Of a stretch of DNA of 64,000 bases, positions 33,083-44,330 are shown piece by piece. The notes beneath the pieces are model-generated. The model searched no databases and was not told where the DNA came from. It saw only the letters and a list, made by a program, of their open reading frames with translations. Position numbers and translations under genes: made by a program. Numbering within the stretch: position 1 is the stretch's first letter; the number at the start of each line of letters is the position of its first letter. The stretch is from Silurus meridionalis (lineage: Eukaryota; Chordata; Actinopteri; Siluriformes; Siluridae). The stretch covers positions 13,148,773-13,212,772 of the forward strand of contig NC_060893.1 of the NCBI RefSeq assembly GCF_014805685.1, read 5' to 3'.

Positions 33083-34226
33083 TGTTTTTATTACACTTTA
33101 AGTCATCTATCCATTCTCTTTTTTTATAGAAACCTTTATATGACATTTTCCTTATTCAATATTTTGTTGTTATTTACACATTGAGGAGCTGTAGTGCGAT
33201 TTCATAATTTTAGCAATGACAAACACTGTCCCTATATATAAACTGCATTTAAACTCCCATCTACATTTCACAAGTGAATCAATTGAATAACACACTGTGA
33301 TTTGCCTTCAGCTCCATAAGCAAGACATAAGCTATGCTCCCAACTCACACAGTATTGATAGCAAAAGCTTCTTCAATAAATCTGGTTGTGTATTTTTCAG
33401 AATTATATGATGTGAAGCAGCAACAACTCTTACATTTGAATTCCAACTAATTCTATATAGAGTTCTGTATAGGATCCAGTATTAGTGTTTCCCTTTTAGA
33501 GAAGATCCAAGTAAAAAACTTTTCAAAAGCACCCATAATTTAAAAATGAACTTTCATAGCATTAGTAAAGACTCCATTGGTTCTCATTGGAACTCATTTC
33601 TTAGTTCATTAATAGAATGATGATGCTGTCAGCACAGATAAACTGGTAGATAAAAAAAAAAAGTTGGTGGCTCATCCATATGAGCCAGTGTTACATTGAT
33701 TTGCCTGCCTGGACATTGTATAATTTCTATAACTTCCTTTAATACACCTGATGAAAAGTATAGGAACTTCATTTTGGCAGTGATATCTGCAGTGTCATGT
33801 ATTGTGGGAATGCACATTAGCAGATGTGAAGGCTGGATAAGGCTGCAAAGGCTTAGGTGGAGGCATTACATGAATGAAAGTACAATGACATTTGGCACTT
33901 GAAAACAGAGAATGGAATGTGCAAGGGTGTTTACAACAATCAGTACAAAGGGGATATTCTCTGACACTTTTCCTCATTTTTTGCTTTTCAGTGGAATAAA
34001 GGCAGAAGACAGTACAATGAATTAAAATAATAAAAAAGCAAAGTGTACGAACAGATTGTGCACATAATACATTCAGTAGAACCATTTCTATTATAAGAAA
34101 TTTTGAAAAGACTGAAAGTGAGAAAGAGGGATTAAGGAGTAATTTGTATACATACACATAAAATACATAAGATTGTTTGAAAACAATTGTTTGAGATTTT
34201 GCAAATACCTTTCACCCCTGGTTAAT
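33083..34226. other. Unique sequence, no gene seen
   Basis: Frames at 33629-33817, 33696-33902 and 33795-34157 overlap on opposite strands and show no family signature. The 33690-33880 block is moderately complex and could be non-coding conserved DNA. Confidence 0.45.
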
Positions 34227-34294
34227 CATATTGTCTTAATGTATATGTACTATATATATATATATATATAGTACATATACATTAAGACAATATG
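34227..34294. repeat. Perfect 68-bp palindrome
   Basis: The left arm, 34227-34250 (CATATTGTCTTAATGTATAT plus GTAC), and the right arm, 34271-34294, are exact reverse complements. The centre is (TA)10, itself palindromic, so all 68 bases form one perfect dyad. A partial direct repeat GTATATGTATATGTACTATA follows. It may be a foldback repeat or a cruciform-prone expansion. Confidence 0.95.
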
Positions 34295-34724
34295 TATATG
34301 TATATGTACTATATGAGTTTTGAGATACTGCAGATGTGAGGTATATGACTGTGTCGGCTTACTGCCTATAAGGGGTTAATCTAACAATTCACTAGATAAA
34401 GCACAAAGAAGCATAATTCTAGTGTAATAGACTCTCTGCTTGATTTTGTTTGAAGATAATGCCATTATAAATGTCAGTTTGCTCCACCAAAATCTATAGT
34501 CATGAACTGCTGCCTGTTGAAGAGTTTATGGCAGAACAAAGCATGACAATGCTACAGAACTGTCAAAAGCTTCAAGGTTCATATTGAAAAGTTACAGGTG
34601 CAGCCATAAACCTCGAACATCATTTCCAAAACTGTCAATCATAACTTCATTGTTATCTGGTGTAACTTCACAATTGATTTGATCTGAATGTACGATTGCT
34701 GTACAAGTACAATTGATTTTTTTA
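34295..34724. other. Unique sequence
   Basis: No recognisable feature before the next transposon. Confidence 0.5.
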
Positions 34725-34726
34725 TA

Positions 34727-35487
34727 CCGTAATTTCCGGACTATTAAGTGCACCCTTATATAAGCCGCACCCACTGAATTTTACAAATATTTTTATTTTT
34801 AACATGAATAAGCCGCACCTGTCTATAAGCCTATAAGTCTACACTGAAACTAATGAACTTTACACAGGCCGAAAGACAGTGTCTGTTACACGGTGTAACG
34901 GGTGAAATATGTTGTGGCTCCTTTAAGAGCAGAGCAGCATTTTGGAATAGCCTGTCACTGCATTCTCCCGGTATTACTGTGTGTGCGTGTGAGACTGAGG
35001 ATTATGTCCTTTTTATTTTCTGATGCTCATTTCTAAGTTTCTTTGACTAACCCATAACGCTGTTAAAAAAAAAAAAAAAAAAAAAGCACGAGTTTTGGAA
35101 ACCAGTCTGTGCTTATATGATTTCTGTTGCAACTGGAGTTAGCAAATAGCCTACCAAGAAAGTCATTGTTCACTGTCTTCCTCCTTCCTTTCACAACTAC
35201 AGTGGTATCTTGACCTACGAGTGCATTAATGTACGAGTTTTCCAAGGTACGAGCAGTCACTTGTTCGATTTTTTTGCTTTGTTACGCGAGCAAAAAATTG
35301 AGGTACCAGCTCGAGACGCCACTGCTGGATGGCGAAGCGAAGCCAGAAAGCGAAGATTGTGACGAAAATTAAGATAAGCAAAGAAGAAAAATAATAAAAA
35401 TTAAAGTTTAGGGATACGTAGTGTACAGGAGTGATAGTAAAAAAATGAGTTTTCCCTCCGCTTCCGCTTATCGCCTCTACCCCCCTC

Positions 35488-35518
<31 letters not shown>

Positions 35519-36089
35519 CACCAGCGTTTTCATTAGCTCAAGTCGTCTCATCTTCAAGGAAAATACACTGAATAAAACCTTATTATATCTTTACATACTC
35601 TTTCTATTATGTTTTTATACAAGATTTGTTATTTAGAAATGTATTTTCCAATTTAATAACATTAAACATAAAAACGGGGTCATTTTGAGGGTTGGAACGG
35701 ATTAATGCCATTTTAAGTATTTTTAATATGGATAACTGATTTGATGTGCAAGCAAATTGAGATACGAGCTCGTCCACGGAACAAATTAAACTCATAGGTC
35801 AAGGTACCACTGTATTTCTCTCGGGAGTTTATCTTTTATCATCGTCGTACGTTTAAAAAAAAAGTTTTTTCTCCCGATGCTGTGCAGCTCAGAACACAGG
35901 TGAAGTGCGTTTTTTCGTTTCCGTTCGGAAATTTCATTGGTCTAATGTTATGGGGCTCAGTTTTTTGCCTTGAAGTTTGTGAAACCGGGAAAAACCCAGG
36001 AAAAATCCATATATTAGCCGCTTCGTTGTTTAAGACGCGGGGTTCAAAACGTGGGAAAAAAGTAGCGGCTTATAGTCCGAAAAATACGG
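34727..36089. mobile_element. Non-autonomous DNA transposon with CCGTAnTTTnCGGACTAT ends, containing another element
   Basis: The left end CCGTAATTTCCGGACTATTA and the right end (36067-36089), the inverse of CCGTATTTTTCGGACTATAA, form inverted repeats flanked by TA on both sides (34725-34726 and 36090-36091). Such TA-flanked ends are common in fish and indicate a Tc1/mariner-type transposon; I am unsure of the exact family. Without the nested 613-bp pogo-like element it would be about 750 bp. It has no transposase. A 21-base A run is at 35064-35084. Subterminal repeats TATAAGCCGCACC occur at 34760 and 34807. Confidence 0.8.
35200..35812. mobile_element. Complete 613-bp pogo/Tigger-like MITE nested in the CCGTA element
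   Basis: The left end CAGTGGTATCTTGACCTACG and the right end, the inverse of CAGTGGTACCTTGACCTATG, form good inverted repeats, and TA lies on both sides (35198-35199, 35813-35814). Internal motifs of TACGAG type recur at both ends (near 35216, 35232, 35250 and 35763). A (CA)n sits at 35489-35515. No transposase is encoded. As it interrupts the CCGTA element with both its ends intact, it is the younger insertion. Confidence 0.9.
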
Positions 36090-36091
36090 TA

Positions 36092-37020
36092 TGTGTATAA
36101 TGTTTTTAGTTAAAATAGACATAATATTTGTGTTCATTAGCAGTACAAATTTTATCTACAGCGTGTATGTTTTTGTATTGCAGGGATATGTTATTAAATT
36201 TAAAACAATCTTAGCAGGTATCAAGTAGAATCAAACAAATCTAGTGTCAAAAAGAGTGGCTCTTTGCCATATCCCCTGCTAATAAATTGTTTAATATGAA
36301 GCCATGGACTGCTGGGCAAAAAAACAACACTCTTAACTTTCCAGATAAGTCTTCCATGTTGACTGCACACTGTGACTTGACAGTACTGTAGCTATTGTTT
36401 GCAGTGATGTTTGACCCTGAGAGCAATTCCCAATATAGAATAAGAACAGAAAATTGGAGGACATTGAAGATTTATGTTCTCACACAGAGTCTCTAGGAAG
36501 CTTGGTCTACAGCTGAAGGACACAGTAACATTTTCCAACAGCCATTTCTGCTTAAAGTGATATTTTGATATGTACACAAGAGTTAAAAAATATTTTACTT
36601 CTTACCATTCTCTATTATAAAATGCATATTAACCCTTAACATATCAACACTATTCAATGGTAATTTAATATATTGTCGTTGTCTACACTGTTTAAATTGC
36701 AACATACAGTTTCACAATATCACAATAATTTTTTGGGTCACTAAAGGATACAGTGATACAGTAAATCTTATGCAAAGTTGTTGTTAAACTGTTTAACTTA
36801 TGGAAAGAAATGTTATATCATATTGACTGGTTTGATCCCCATAGGCTTGATAGCTATTTTTCCTCAATGCTTTTGCTGACCCAAACTAAACAAACAAGCA
36901 AATAAGTAAGACCCCATCGGATTCTGCTGCCCTATTCAGAATTATTTGTGTAAGGTTTATGCTTCTAAGGTTGCCTTATTTAGGAGATAGCAAATTAAGA
37001 AGCACAAATAAATAAACCAG
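36092..37020. other. Unique sequence, no gene seen
   Basis: AT-rich DNA; no domain-bearing frame and no repeat end recognised. Confidence 0.5.
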
Positions 37021-37917
37021 TAGGGCTGTCAAAATGAATGCGTTAACCATGCACTATCACAAAAAAATTTTATGGCAAAAAAATTTTATTAACGCGGGAT
37101 TAATGCAGCGTGCATTTCTGTTTGACCAATTTTATAAAAAAAGATATTTAAAGGAAATACAAAAGAGGCTAAATTAAAACCTTCAATGCAGCATATTTAT
37201 TCACGATGCCTTTATTTGCTCATGTATAAATAATAAAAAAACAATAAACTCCACAAAAAATAATTTTTTTAATCATTTAACATTTCTTTTACTAATGCGC
37301 CAAATCTCATATCAAGCACCAAAAACCGCCATGATGCACACATTCGGTAATTAAAAGTGTCTGTGTGGAAACATAGCAAAAGTTCTGTTTGGTGTCCTGA
37401 TGATTTACATAATTTAAAACACCATAATTACTTTAAAACATTTACAAGAATATTTTGTCTTCATCCTCTATGTTGAGTTTGGTTTCACTAATAATAAACA
37501 TACATTTGCATAAAGCATCTATATTTGTCCATGTCCGTATTGACTAGAGTATTAAAAACATGGAAATTATTAATTTAAGGTACATTTAGAACAGATAAAA
37601 ATGTGCATTTAAGTTGCTATTAATTGTGAGTTAACTAATGATAATCAGGTAATTAAACTTTCTTTCTGCTTCTCACATTAGGGGTCGCCACAGCAGATCA
37701 TCCGCGTGTTTGATTTGGCACATGTTTTTACCCTGGATGCCCTTGCTAACGCAACCCTCCCCATTTATCCGAGCTTGGGACCGGCACTAAGAGTGGCTGA
37801 GGTTGGTTCCCTGACGGGCCGCAGCGGTGAGAGCGCCCCATCCTAACCACTAGACCACCAGGCACCAACAGCAATCAGGTAATTAATCACAATTAAATAT
37901 TTGAATCGATTGACAGC
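37021..37917. mobile_element. Non-autonomous hAT-like element, copy B, interrupted by a SINE
   Basis: The left end TAGGGCTGTCAAAATGAATG and the right end AATCGATTGACAGC are inverted repeats of a fish family with GGGCTGTCAA ends. Its body from 37360 to 37620 matches copy A (865-1130). It is split by a minus-strand SINE at 37657-37872 with 14-bp target duplications. Without the SINE it is about 670 bp. No coding capacity is present. Confidence 0.75.
37657..37872 (-). repeat. tRNA-Glu-derived SINE with RTE-type tail, copy 1
   Basis: On the minus strand the head reads CCTGGTGGTCTAGTGGTTAG then GGCGCTCTCACCGC, as in tRNA-Glu genes. It is followed by a body with GGATAAATGGGGAGGGTTGC and a tail GGCGACCCCTAATG shared with the RTE fragment at 30733. 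Box A is intact, but most of the box B region is deleted (GCGGCCCGTCAGGGAACC). AATCAGGTAATTAA at 37643-37656 and 37873-37886 is a perfect 14-bp target duplication. This is not a functional tRNA gene. Confidence 0.85.
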
Positions 37918-38587
37918 GATAAAATCTAGCTATAAATAAAAACTTGTTTTTCTTATATATTCCTACATATAAATATATAAAGGTTTTTAAAAGGTTTATA
38001 GGCTAAACATAATTTTTAGCCCAATAAGTTCAGTCTCTACAAAATTCAAGAAAATAACCTTGTATCAGCACAGGTCTGTAATGGATTTTCAGAAACCTGT
38101 AATGTTTTTTTTTACTCAATTCTCACTAATCTTGAACTACTGCCTGCAGTGACATGCTTTTCAAGATTCCTCGCACCATTAGTTATTAATTCCTCCATAG
38201 GCTGGATCACAGCAAGCTTCACTTCACTTTGAGGAGTACTATAGGCTTGTGTTAACTTATTCATGCAGTATGTGTTCATATTCACAGAGGTTGGCTAATT
38301 AACAAATATTGTTTGTAAATCATAATTCATAGTCCTAGTTGACTAGACTTAGGTAAGTGATTTCCCAACTGCAAAATAACTCTTAACAGGTACAACAAGG
38401 CAGAAATAAAGAGAGCTGGCTGTACTTGGAGACAGATTGAGGTGGGTGCCAGGGATCGCACAGGATTCTTCAAAGAACTTTATCAATGTCCGATATCCCC
38501 AAGGGGCCAACACTTTTAATGAATAATGAGAGGATACCTTCAAAAAAAAAAAAAAACCCTGCTGCTCATGAGTTTTCCCATTGACCG
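37918..38587. other. Unique sequence
   Basis: AT-rich; a poly-A run lies at about 38541-38553. No gene recognised. A donor-like word at 38351 has no exon context. Confidence 0.5.
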
Positions 38588-38626
<39 letters not shown>

Positions 38627-38630
38627 TTTT
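38588..38630. repeat. (TTTA)n microsatellite
   Basis: About ten TTTA units. Confidence 0.95.
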
Positions 38631-38735
38631 TCATAAATATTTTTTTAAATCATGGTATGTTCATAATGATGCCTTATTTTGCATCAGAGGTAGGTTTGAT
38701 AAAGCCTTCAGGTTGTCCAACATATTGTACATGAA

Positions 38736-38739
<4 letters not shown>

Positions 38740-38812
<73 letters not shown>

Positions 38813-38819
38813 TATATAT
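38740..38819. repeat. (TA)n microsatellite
   Basis: An uninterrupted (TA)n to 38806, a short A run, then a further short (TA)n. Long Ile-Tyr frames on both strands are artefacts of it. Confidence 0.95.
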
Positions 38820-39410
38820 TTTCTTTTTTACAATGTGAAAGCTTCCTGGATTCTGTGCACTGCAGGGCATATGCACCTCAAACTGGAAAAGATAGTCTGA
38901 TAACTGCAGCAGAATAAATCCTGTCCAGTACTTATATTATATTTGTTTACTGTATATCTGTTATCAGTGTATTAGACAGAAAACCAGAACAGACCTGGTG
39001 ACCTCTACCTCATCTCATGTCACTCTGGTCACATAATACTTTGCCAAAAGTATTATTTGAATGTGCTTTATCTATAAATCAAACTTAGGCCTGGTCACTG
39101 AGAGTGGCATCTGAGTACAATGTTTAATCTATTATTTGTAGGTAAATAATATAATTAGAAAACATAAAGATGTTTAAAATTAGAAAATATTTTATGTGCT
39201 AATTTGATGCCAGTTCAGTCGCTGTATAACGGCTTTAAAACATTGTTTTAAATCTACTAATATTCAAATAAAGATTTCTCAAGGCCTAATACTGAGAATG
39301 ATGAAACAGTTCTAACAGCACAAATCTGATGTGGAGGAGAAGAGACATCTGTTTACCTAATTTCCATTTTAGCTTCTAGCACCCAGGGCATGGCATGTAT
39401 TTCCCTTAAA

Positions 39411-39411
<1 letters not shown>
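38820..39411. other. Unique sequence
   Basis: No recognisable feature. Confidence 0.5.

Positions 39412-39474
<63 letters not shown>
39412..39474. repeat. (GT)n microsatellite
   Basis: About 31 uninterrupted GT units. Confidence 0.95.
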
Positions 39475-39477
<3 letters not shown>

Positions 39478-41267
39478 TGTGTTTTCATTTATGCATCGAA
39501 AACATAGTAAATTTGCAACTTTCTTCAGTAAAAATTATTACATATTCCTTGCAAGTAGTGCGCATACAGTATGTGGTAAAACAGGACATGGCATTTGGAT
39601 GCAGTGTATGTATTAAAATTCATAGAGGAAGGGACTCTTTCATAAACCAAATCTGTGTTTTTCTTATTTTATTTTTTATTTATCGATGCTGTAAGATAAA
39701 TTCACAAAGGACTTTATGGTTTTTAGTTCTCAAATTTAAACTTGTTTTCTCCTAAATATATATCATGATATTTTTATTTAGATATACCAGTGGTGTCACT
39801 TCTCCATCTTCCATTATATGTAGCTATCTACATAGTTTAAACAGATGGTTTGGCACATTTATTAGGGATGCATACAGAATATTATGATGCCTCAATAAAT
39901 ATAAATACTATACAGGTAACAGCCGTAGTATTCATATGTTTGTTTCTGTTTGTTTTCTGTGCCTGACTGGACAGGCTTTGATATAATAATGAGCTTTAAA
40001 AACAGCAAAAGAATGGGTTGCACAAAATTCCCACCCAACTACATCTCACAACAACAAAAAAGACCTGAAACCGGCTCAAAATATAACCACAGACAATGTT
40101 GGACACATTTCTTCTTCCTTTTCTCAGTATTTTTAGAAGAATGAGTAAACAGCGATACTACAGTTTCTGAACTGTAGAATATATCTATGGGAATTACACA
40201 TAGAACCTATCAAGTTGAGGTCAAAAAGTATATATCAATGTCATCAACATGATACTAATGAGAGATGCAATATTTTGTTTTAGCCTGGCTATTTACAGAG
40301 CTTTAGAATACAACCATATTTTTGGGAAGAAACCAGCGACTCCATAAGCTCCACAGAGTCAGAGATCCAAGCACAGATCAATTTAAAGCTTAGGATCAAA
40401 CAAGAGCTGTGAGGCAGCAATGCTACATGTTTCTTTCATTTCTTTATTTATTGATTTCACATTTGTTTTTACCACTAGATTATTCAATATTATTTATAAA
40501 GAAAAAAATGTGTGGGAAAAAAACTTCATTTCTCTGTTAGAGCATAGATACAAATGTACATGCAAATGACTTATGAAATGTTTGAACTTCTAATACAAAT
40601 ATGATGGTAAACATTGGGCAGTAGCATATACGTCAAACACTGCTAATAACATTGACTAGAGAGGAAGAAACACAAGTATCATATATGGTCCAAATGTAAA
40701 TGTACCGCAATGAAGAAGGATATGAGTATTATTTATTTCTTTTGTTTCATCTTGGTTTTTAAGAAGAGTAGCAATTAACCTGAAATTTATCTTAAAATAA
40801 TCCTAGTTCCTCAAATTTAATTTTGAAAGGAACATGAGATATTTTACTTATGAACCTTTATCGCTTAATGTATTCTCCCTTAAATAATAAAATAGCCAAC
40901 TGTAATTTAATTAATTAATTCTTTATAAAGCCAATATTCACTACTAATTACTAGTAGATTAGAATGCCACAATATGCCTGATAAATATTTCAAACAATTT
41001 AAAAGCCATCTCCTGTGTTCATCATTTTCCTCCCAATGATGTTTCTGCTTCTGCTTCTGCAACACCTTTTCTATTAGTTTCCTTTTAGTAAGTGAATGAT
41101 ACATTAGAAAACTGAACAATATACTAAGCTTTTAAGGACAAAAATCTAAGAAATATGGATGGCAGAAAAAGAAGTCTCATGAAGCTGATAGCTATTTTTT
41201 TTAGTGTCAGATGCAATACAATGTTTCATAAAAGAAAAAATACCACATTTTTAAATGGGTAATAAAG
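39475..41267. other. AT-rich unique sequence, no gene seen
   Basis: No frame with a family signature and no repeat ends recognised across 1.8 kb. Confidence 0.5.
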
Positions 41268-41840
41268 ATAGAGGCATAGTGGGTCACACTGCCTCTACAC
41301 TGCTCCGGGGTCCAGATTTTATGGTGAAATCTCGAGTTCTGTTTACTGTTTGTGTGGAATTTTGTACAATTTCCCCTTAACATTTGTATACATTATTACA
41401 TTCATTGAACCCCAGCCTAGATTTGCACTGGATGTGATTTGCCATCTGGTGGTTTGGTCATCTGAATTGCAATTGAGATGAATTGGTGTGTGAATATGTG
41501 TGCCCTGTGATGGACTGGCATTCCCCCAAATGTAATGTCCCACCCCACCCCTGGATTAACCATGACCCTGACCAGTCTTTACTGCTTACTTTATGTCGGC
41601 TTCTCCCATTAGGGGTCGCCACAGCGGATCATCCGTATTCATGATCTGCATGTTTGATTTGGCACATGTTTTTACGCTGGATGCCCTTCCTAACGCAACC
41701 CTCCCCATTTATCTGAGCTTGGGACCAGCACTAAGAGTGCACTGGCTTGTGCAACCCTAATGGCTGGGTTTGTTTTCCTGACCGGGAATCAAACCAGTTT
41801 TTACTGCTTACTAAACATGAAAAAAGATAAAATAAAGAGA
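41268..41840 (+). repeat. Decayed SINE (family A) interrupted by a younger SINE
   Basis: 41268-41590 follows the same order as the SINE at 8141: GGCATAGTGGGTCACACTGC near the head, GTGTGTGAATATGTGTGCCC and TGTGATGGACTGGCATTCC towards the tail, then CATGACCCTGACCAG. Its tail resumes after the inserted SINE as TTTACTGCTTACTAAACATG at 41799. The interruption explains the apparent separation of the tail. Confidence 0.6.
41591..41792 (-). repeat. tRNA-Glu-derived SINE with RTE-type tail, copy 2 (5'-truncated)
   Basis: On the minus strand it begins at GGTTTGATTCCCGGTCAGG, the box B of the tRNA-Glu head, so box A is missing. The body (GGATGCCCTTCCTAACGCAA on the plus strand) and the tail CCATTAGGGGTCGCCACAGC match copy 1 and the RTE fragment at 30733. 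It is bounded by 20-bp duplications with one mismatch, ACCAGTCTTTACTGCTTACT (41571-41590) and ACCAGTTTTTACTGCTTACT (41793-41812). Confidence 0.85.
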
Positions 41841-42084
41841 TGATTAAACAAAATGTTCCTTGAAACTCAATGAAAATATATTTAGAATTTAGTAGTGAAA
41901 AATGTGTTCATTTGTCATAAAATTTGAAGTTTTAAATCCACCCACAATAAAAGCTTGCCAGCCTGCAGCAGAGCAGTCTGATATCACATTAGTTTACATC
42001 ACATTCTAAGAATATTGAAGATGCAAGACAATAAAATAACACAGAAAAGAGAAATACTGCATTTAAACCATTTGCATGACATGT
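41841..42084. other. Unique spacer
   Basis: No recognisable feature. Confidence 0.5.
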
Positions 42085-42212
42085 TCTTAGCTCTGTGTCC
42101 TGTTATTTATCTCCAGGGTTCTGGAGGAATGTCTCATTTCACTGTGTACTGCTTCAGCTACATATGGTTGGCGATAAAAGCTACTTGACTTGACTCGACT
42201 TAACTTGACAAA
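42085..42212 (+). mobile_element. LINE 3'-end fragment with CTTGA tail
   Basis: TTTCACTGTGTACTGCTTCA, ATATGGTTGGCGATAAAAGC and TACTTGACTTGACTCGACTT match the 3' end of the LINE at 22441-23705 (23560-23700). The tail is imperfect, so it is older. Only the last ~125 bp are present. Confidence 0.75.
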
Positions 42213-43633
42213 ACGGTAACTCTATTGTATTATCATGAATATATCCAGATGTTTAGGCAACTTGCAATAAACAAAACATTTTTAGACTTTCTACAACCTG
42301 TCAGTTGACCTATTAATCAGCTTATTATGTAATTAACAACAACAGTTTATGGTTGCTGATTATATTTTGTAGCTCATTTATAGACTATTATCTGGTCCCT
42401 TTTGTTACACTGTAGTAGAAGTATCCTGTTTATTGCTCGCTGGCATTTAGTATATAATCCATAGACTATAAACTCTATAGATACAATTTATGACATTGTT
42501 CAGAATCGATGAATAGGCTTGTTATCGGTTAATAGATGGTTTGTAATGTGTATAAAGCAAGTACTCAATTAAAGTGCTCTCAAAAAATATTAATACAGTT
42601 AAGCTCAAGTTTGAAAACATGTATAATCTAGGCATTTACTGTCCTCTGTCTTTGGCAAAACTCATTCTGCATGTAGCTCTTGTTCACAGTTCAGTACTAC
42701 CTCCTCTTGAGTCATTTCTGATCTGAATGTAAAATGGATTTCTCTGTGTAGACTGAATTTGGAACATGAATTAAAATCTTTTTTATGCTTAATCCACACT
42801 ACACACAGTGCACACATAATTATTTCAGACCCAGATATGAACAGCTATATAAAGAAGAGGAAGCCGTTTATGTTTCGGGACCGTGTATTTCTGCTCCAAC
42901 AGATAAATGGTGTCGGTTGAGTGGGTGGATATGATGCCATGCTGACAAGCACATTCTGTGTTAGGAATGAGAATACATTTCACAAATACTCAAGCATAAA
43001 TACTGCCGCAACATGTCAAAGATTTGACTACAGCATATTCTGCCTTGGTAAGTTTCCACAGCCAGTAGGGGAAAAGCTGTGTCAGGAGAAGTGTCAGAAC
43101 TAGTTCAATTATAAATGGGTAGTTAAAAATAATTAGTATAAAATAATAATAACACTGATAATATATATTCATTATAACACATAATTAACTATTATTGTGA
43201 TTATTGTTGTTAGTTGGGCTAGGGGTGGTGGTAACTGTAGTAGTATTGTTATTTGATGGTGTTAGCAACGGTAGTAGTTTAAAAAGGCTATTACTACTAC
43301 TTCTACTACTACTAATCCTCCAGTTGTACCCGTTTGTTAGTATTGTTCGTTTCCTTTCTTTCGTTGTTTAAGTTACTCCAGAGATGCAATGGTTTATGAA
43401 GATCAGGCTTGACGGTGTCATGCACGTATTCATATGGCCAATTGTATGTTCAAAACACTTAATTGAAGGTCAAATTATTTGAAGGTCAGTGAATCTGAGC
43501 AGCCACTTACATAGGCAAATGCTGAAATTGTGCTTCAAGGTGCTGTTTGTGTATAGAACATCGATTGCTGTGACCGGTGAAAAATGCATGCAGTTACTTG
43601 CCAGCCTTCCAATCAGTCAGAGGGCACGTGCCA
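42213..43633. other. Unique sequence upstream of the CpG-rich region
   Basis: AT-rich with a TATA-like word at 42848 (CTATATAAAG) and a donor-like CTTGGTAAGTTTCC at 43044. Neither can be tied to a transcript. Runs of ACTACTACT and GTAGTAGT occur at 43230-43315. Confidence 0.35.
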
Positions 43634-43671
43634 CTGTGTGTGTGTTTGTGTGCGTGTGTGTGTGTGTGTGT
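43634..43671. repeat. Imperfect (GT)n microsatellite
   Basis: GT units with TTTG and GCGT interruptions at the edge of the CpG-rich region. Confidence 0.9.
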
Positions 43672-43779
43672 TCGTTCGGAGGCAGGGGGAGAGGGGAGAT
43701 TAGGCATGTCAGGGTAGGTATGAGAGAATCAGTAGATGGCAGTCGTGTCCCTTTTCTATAGACAGAAGGTTGCGGAGAA

Positions 43780-43830
43780 TCTCTCTCTTTCTCTCTCTCT
43801 CTCCCCCTTTTCTCTCTCTCTCTCTCTCTC
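43780..43830. repeat. Imperfect (CT)n tract
   Basis: CT units interrupted by CCCCCTTTT, immediately 5' of a CpG-dense ACGCGCACGCAG-type stretch. Confidence 0.9.
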
Positions 43831-43839
43831 CTTACACGC

Positions 43840-44330
43840 GTCCACACACGCGCACGCAGACACGCGCGCGCGTTCAGTTGCCGGCGTCGCAAAACCACGC
43901 ACTCACGTTTCGATGCGTCTCCTCGTTCAGATGCTCCTCTGTGCTTTTACTCATACTGGCCAATCACTACTAGGCTGATGGGAGGTAATTGGATAATTAT
44001 ATTTCACCTAAACCCGAGACGCCACCAGAAGAATCCAAAGTAAGGACCGTATCTACTCATTACAGAAGCATACGCGCTGCTTTGCTCGTACCTGAGAGTC
44101 AGAGAGCATCAGTGGCGTTGGAGTTCAAGTCACGTTGCATCAGAGTAGATGTGCTCATAGGCTGTGCCATGGAGGCGAGAGGAAGTGGACAGGTCTGGGT
44201 TTAGCGCGAGACATTTTAACCTCATCTCTAGCAGGACTTCAACACGTCTAGTGAAGACACTCCTGCCCTCGGGATTTTTATAGCCATTTTTTTCTTCGTT
44301 TACTCTGATCTCTTTGCACTATGAACATCG
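43840..44330 (+). promoter_or_regulatory. Candidate CpG-rich promoter region
   Basis: From about 43840 CpG dinucleotides become frequent (ACACGCGCGCGCGTTCAG at 43860, GCCGGCGTCGC, ACGTTTCGATGCGTC), in contrast to tens of kilobases of CpG-poor DNA on both sides. No consensus TATA box at a convincing distance was found; TTTTTATAGCC at about 44275 is the nearest. The position relative to the spliced region ending at 45392 suggests a plus-strand promoter. The transcription start is unknown. Confidence 0.5.

Noticed and set aside
32925..33184. Ile-Tyr and Arg-Glu/Ser-Leu repeat frames on both strands
   Set aside because: Artefacts of the (TA)n-(GA)n microsatellite.
37657..37872. Possible tRNA-Glu gene on the minus strand
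   Set aside because: The tRNA-like head lacks most of box B and is followed by a SINE body and tail with target duplications; it is a SINE.
42901..43050. Candidate exon between a TCCAACAG acceptor-like and a CTTGGTAAGT donor-like site
   Set aside because: The frame is short, shows no family similarity, and the acceptor lacks a pyrimidine tract.
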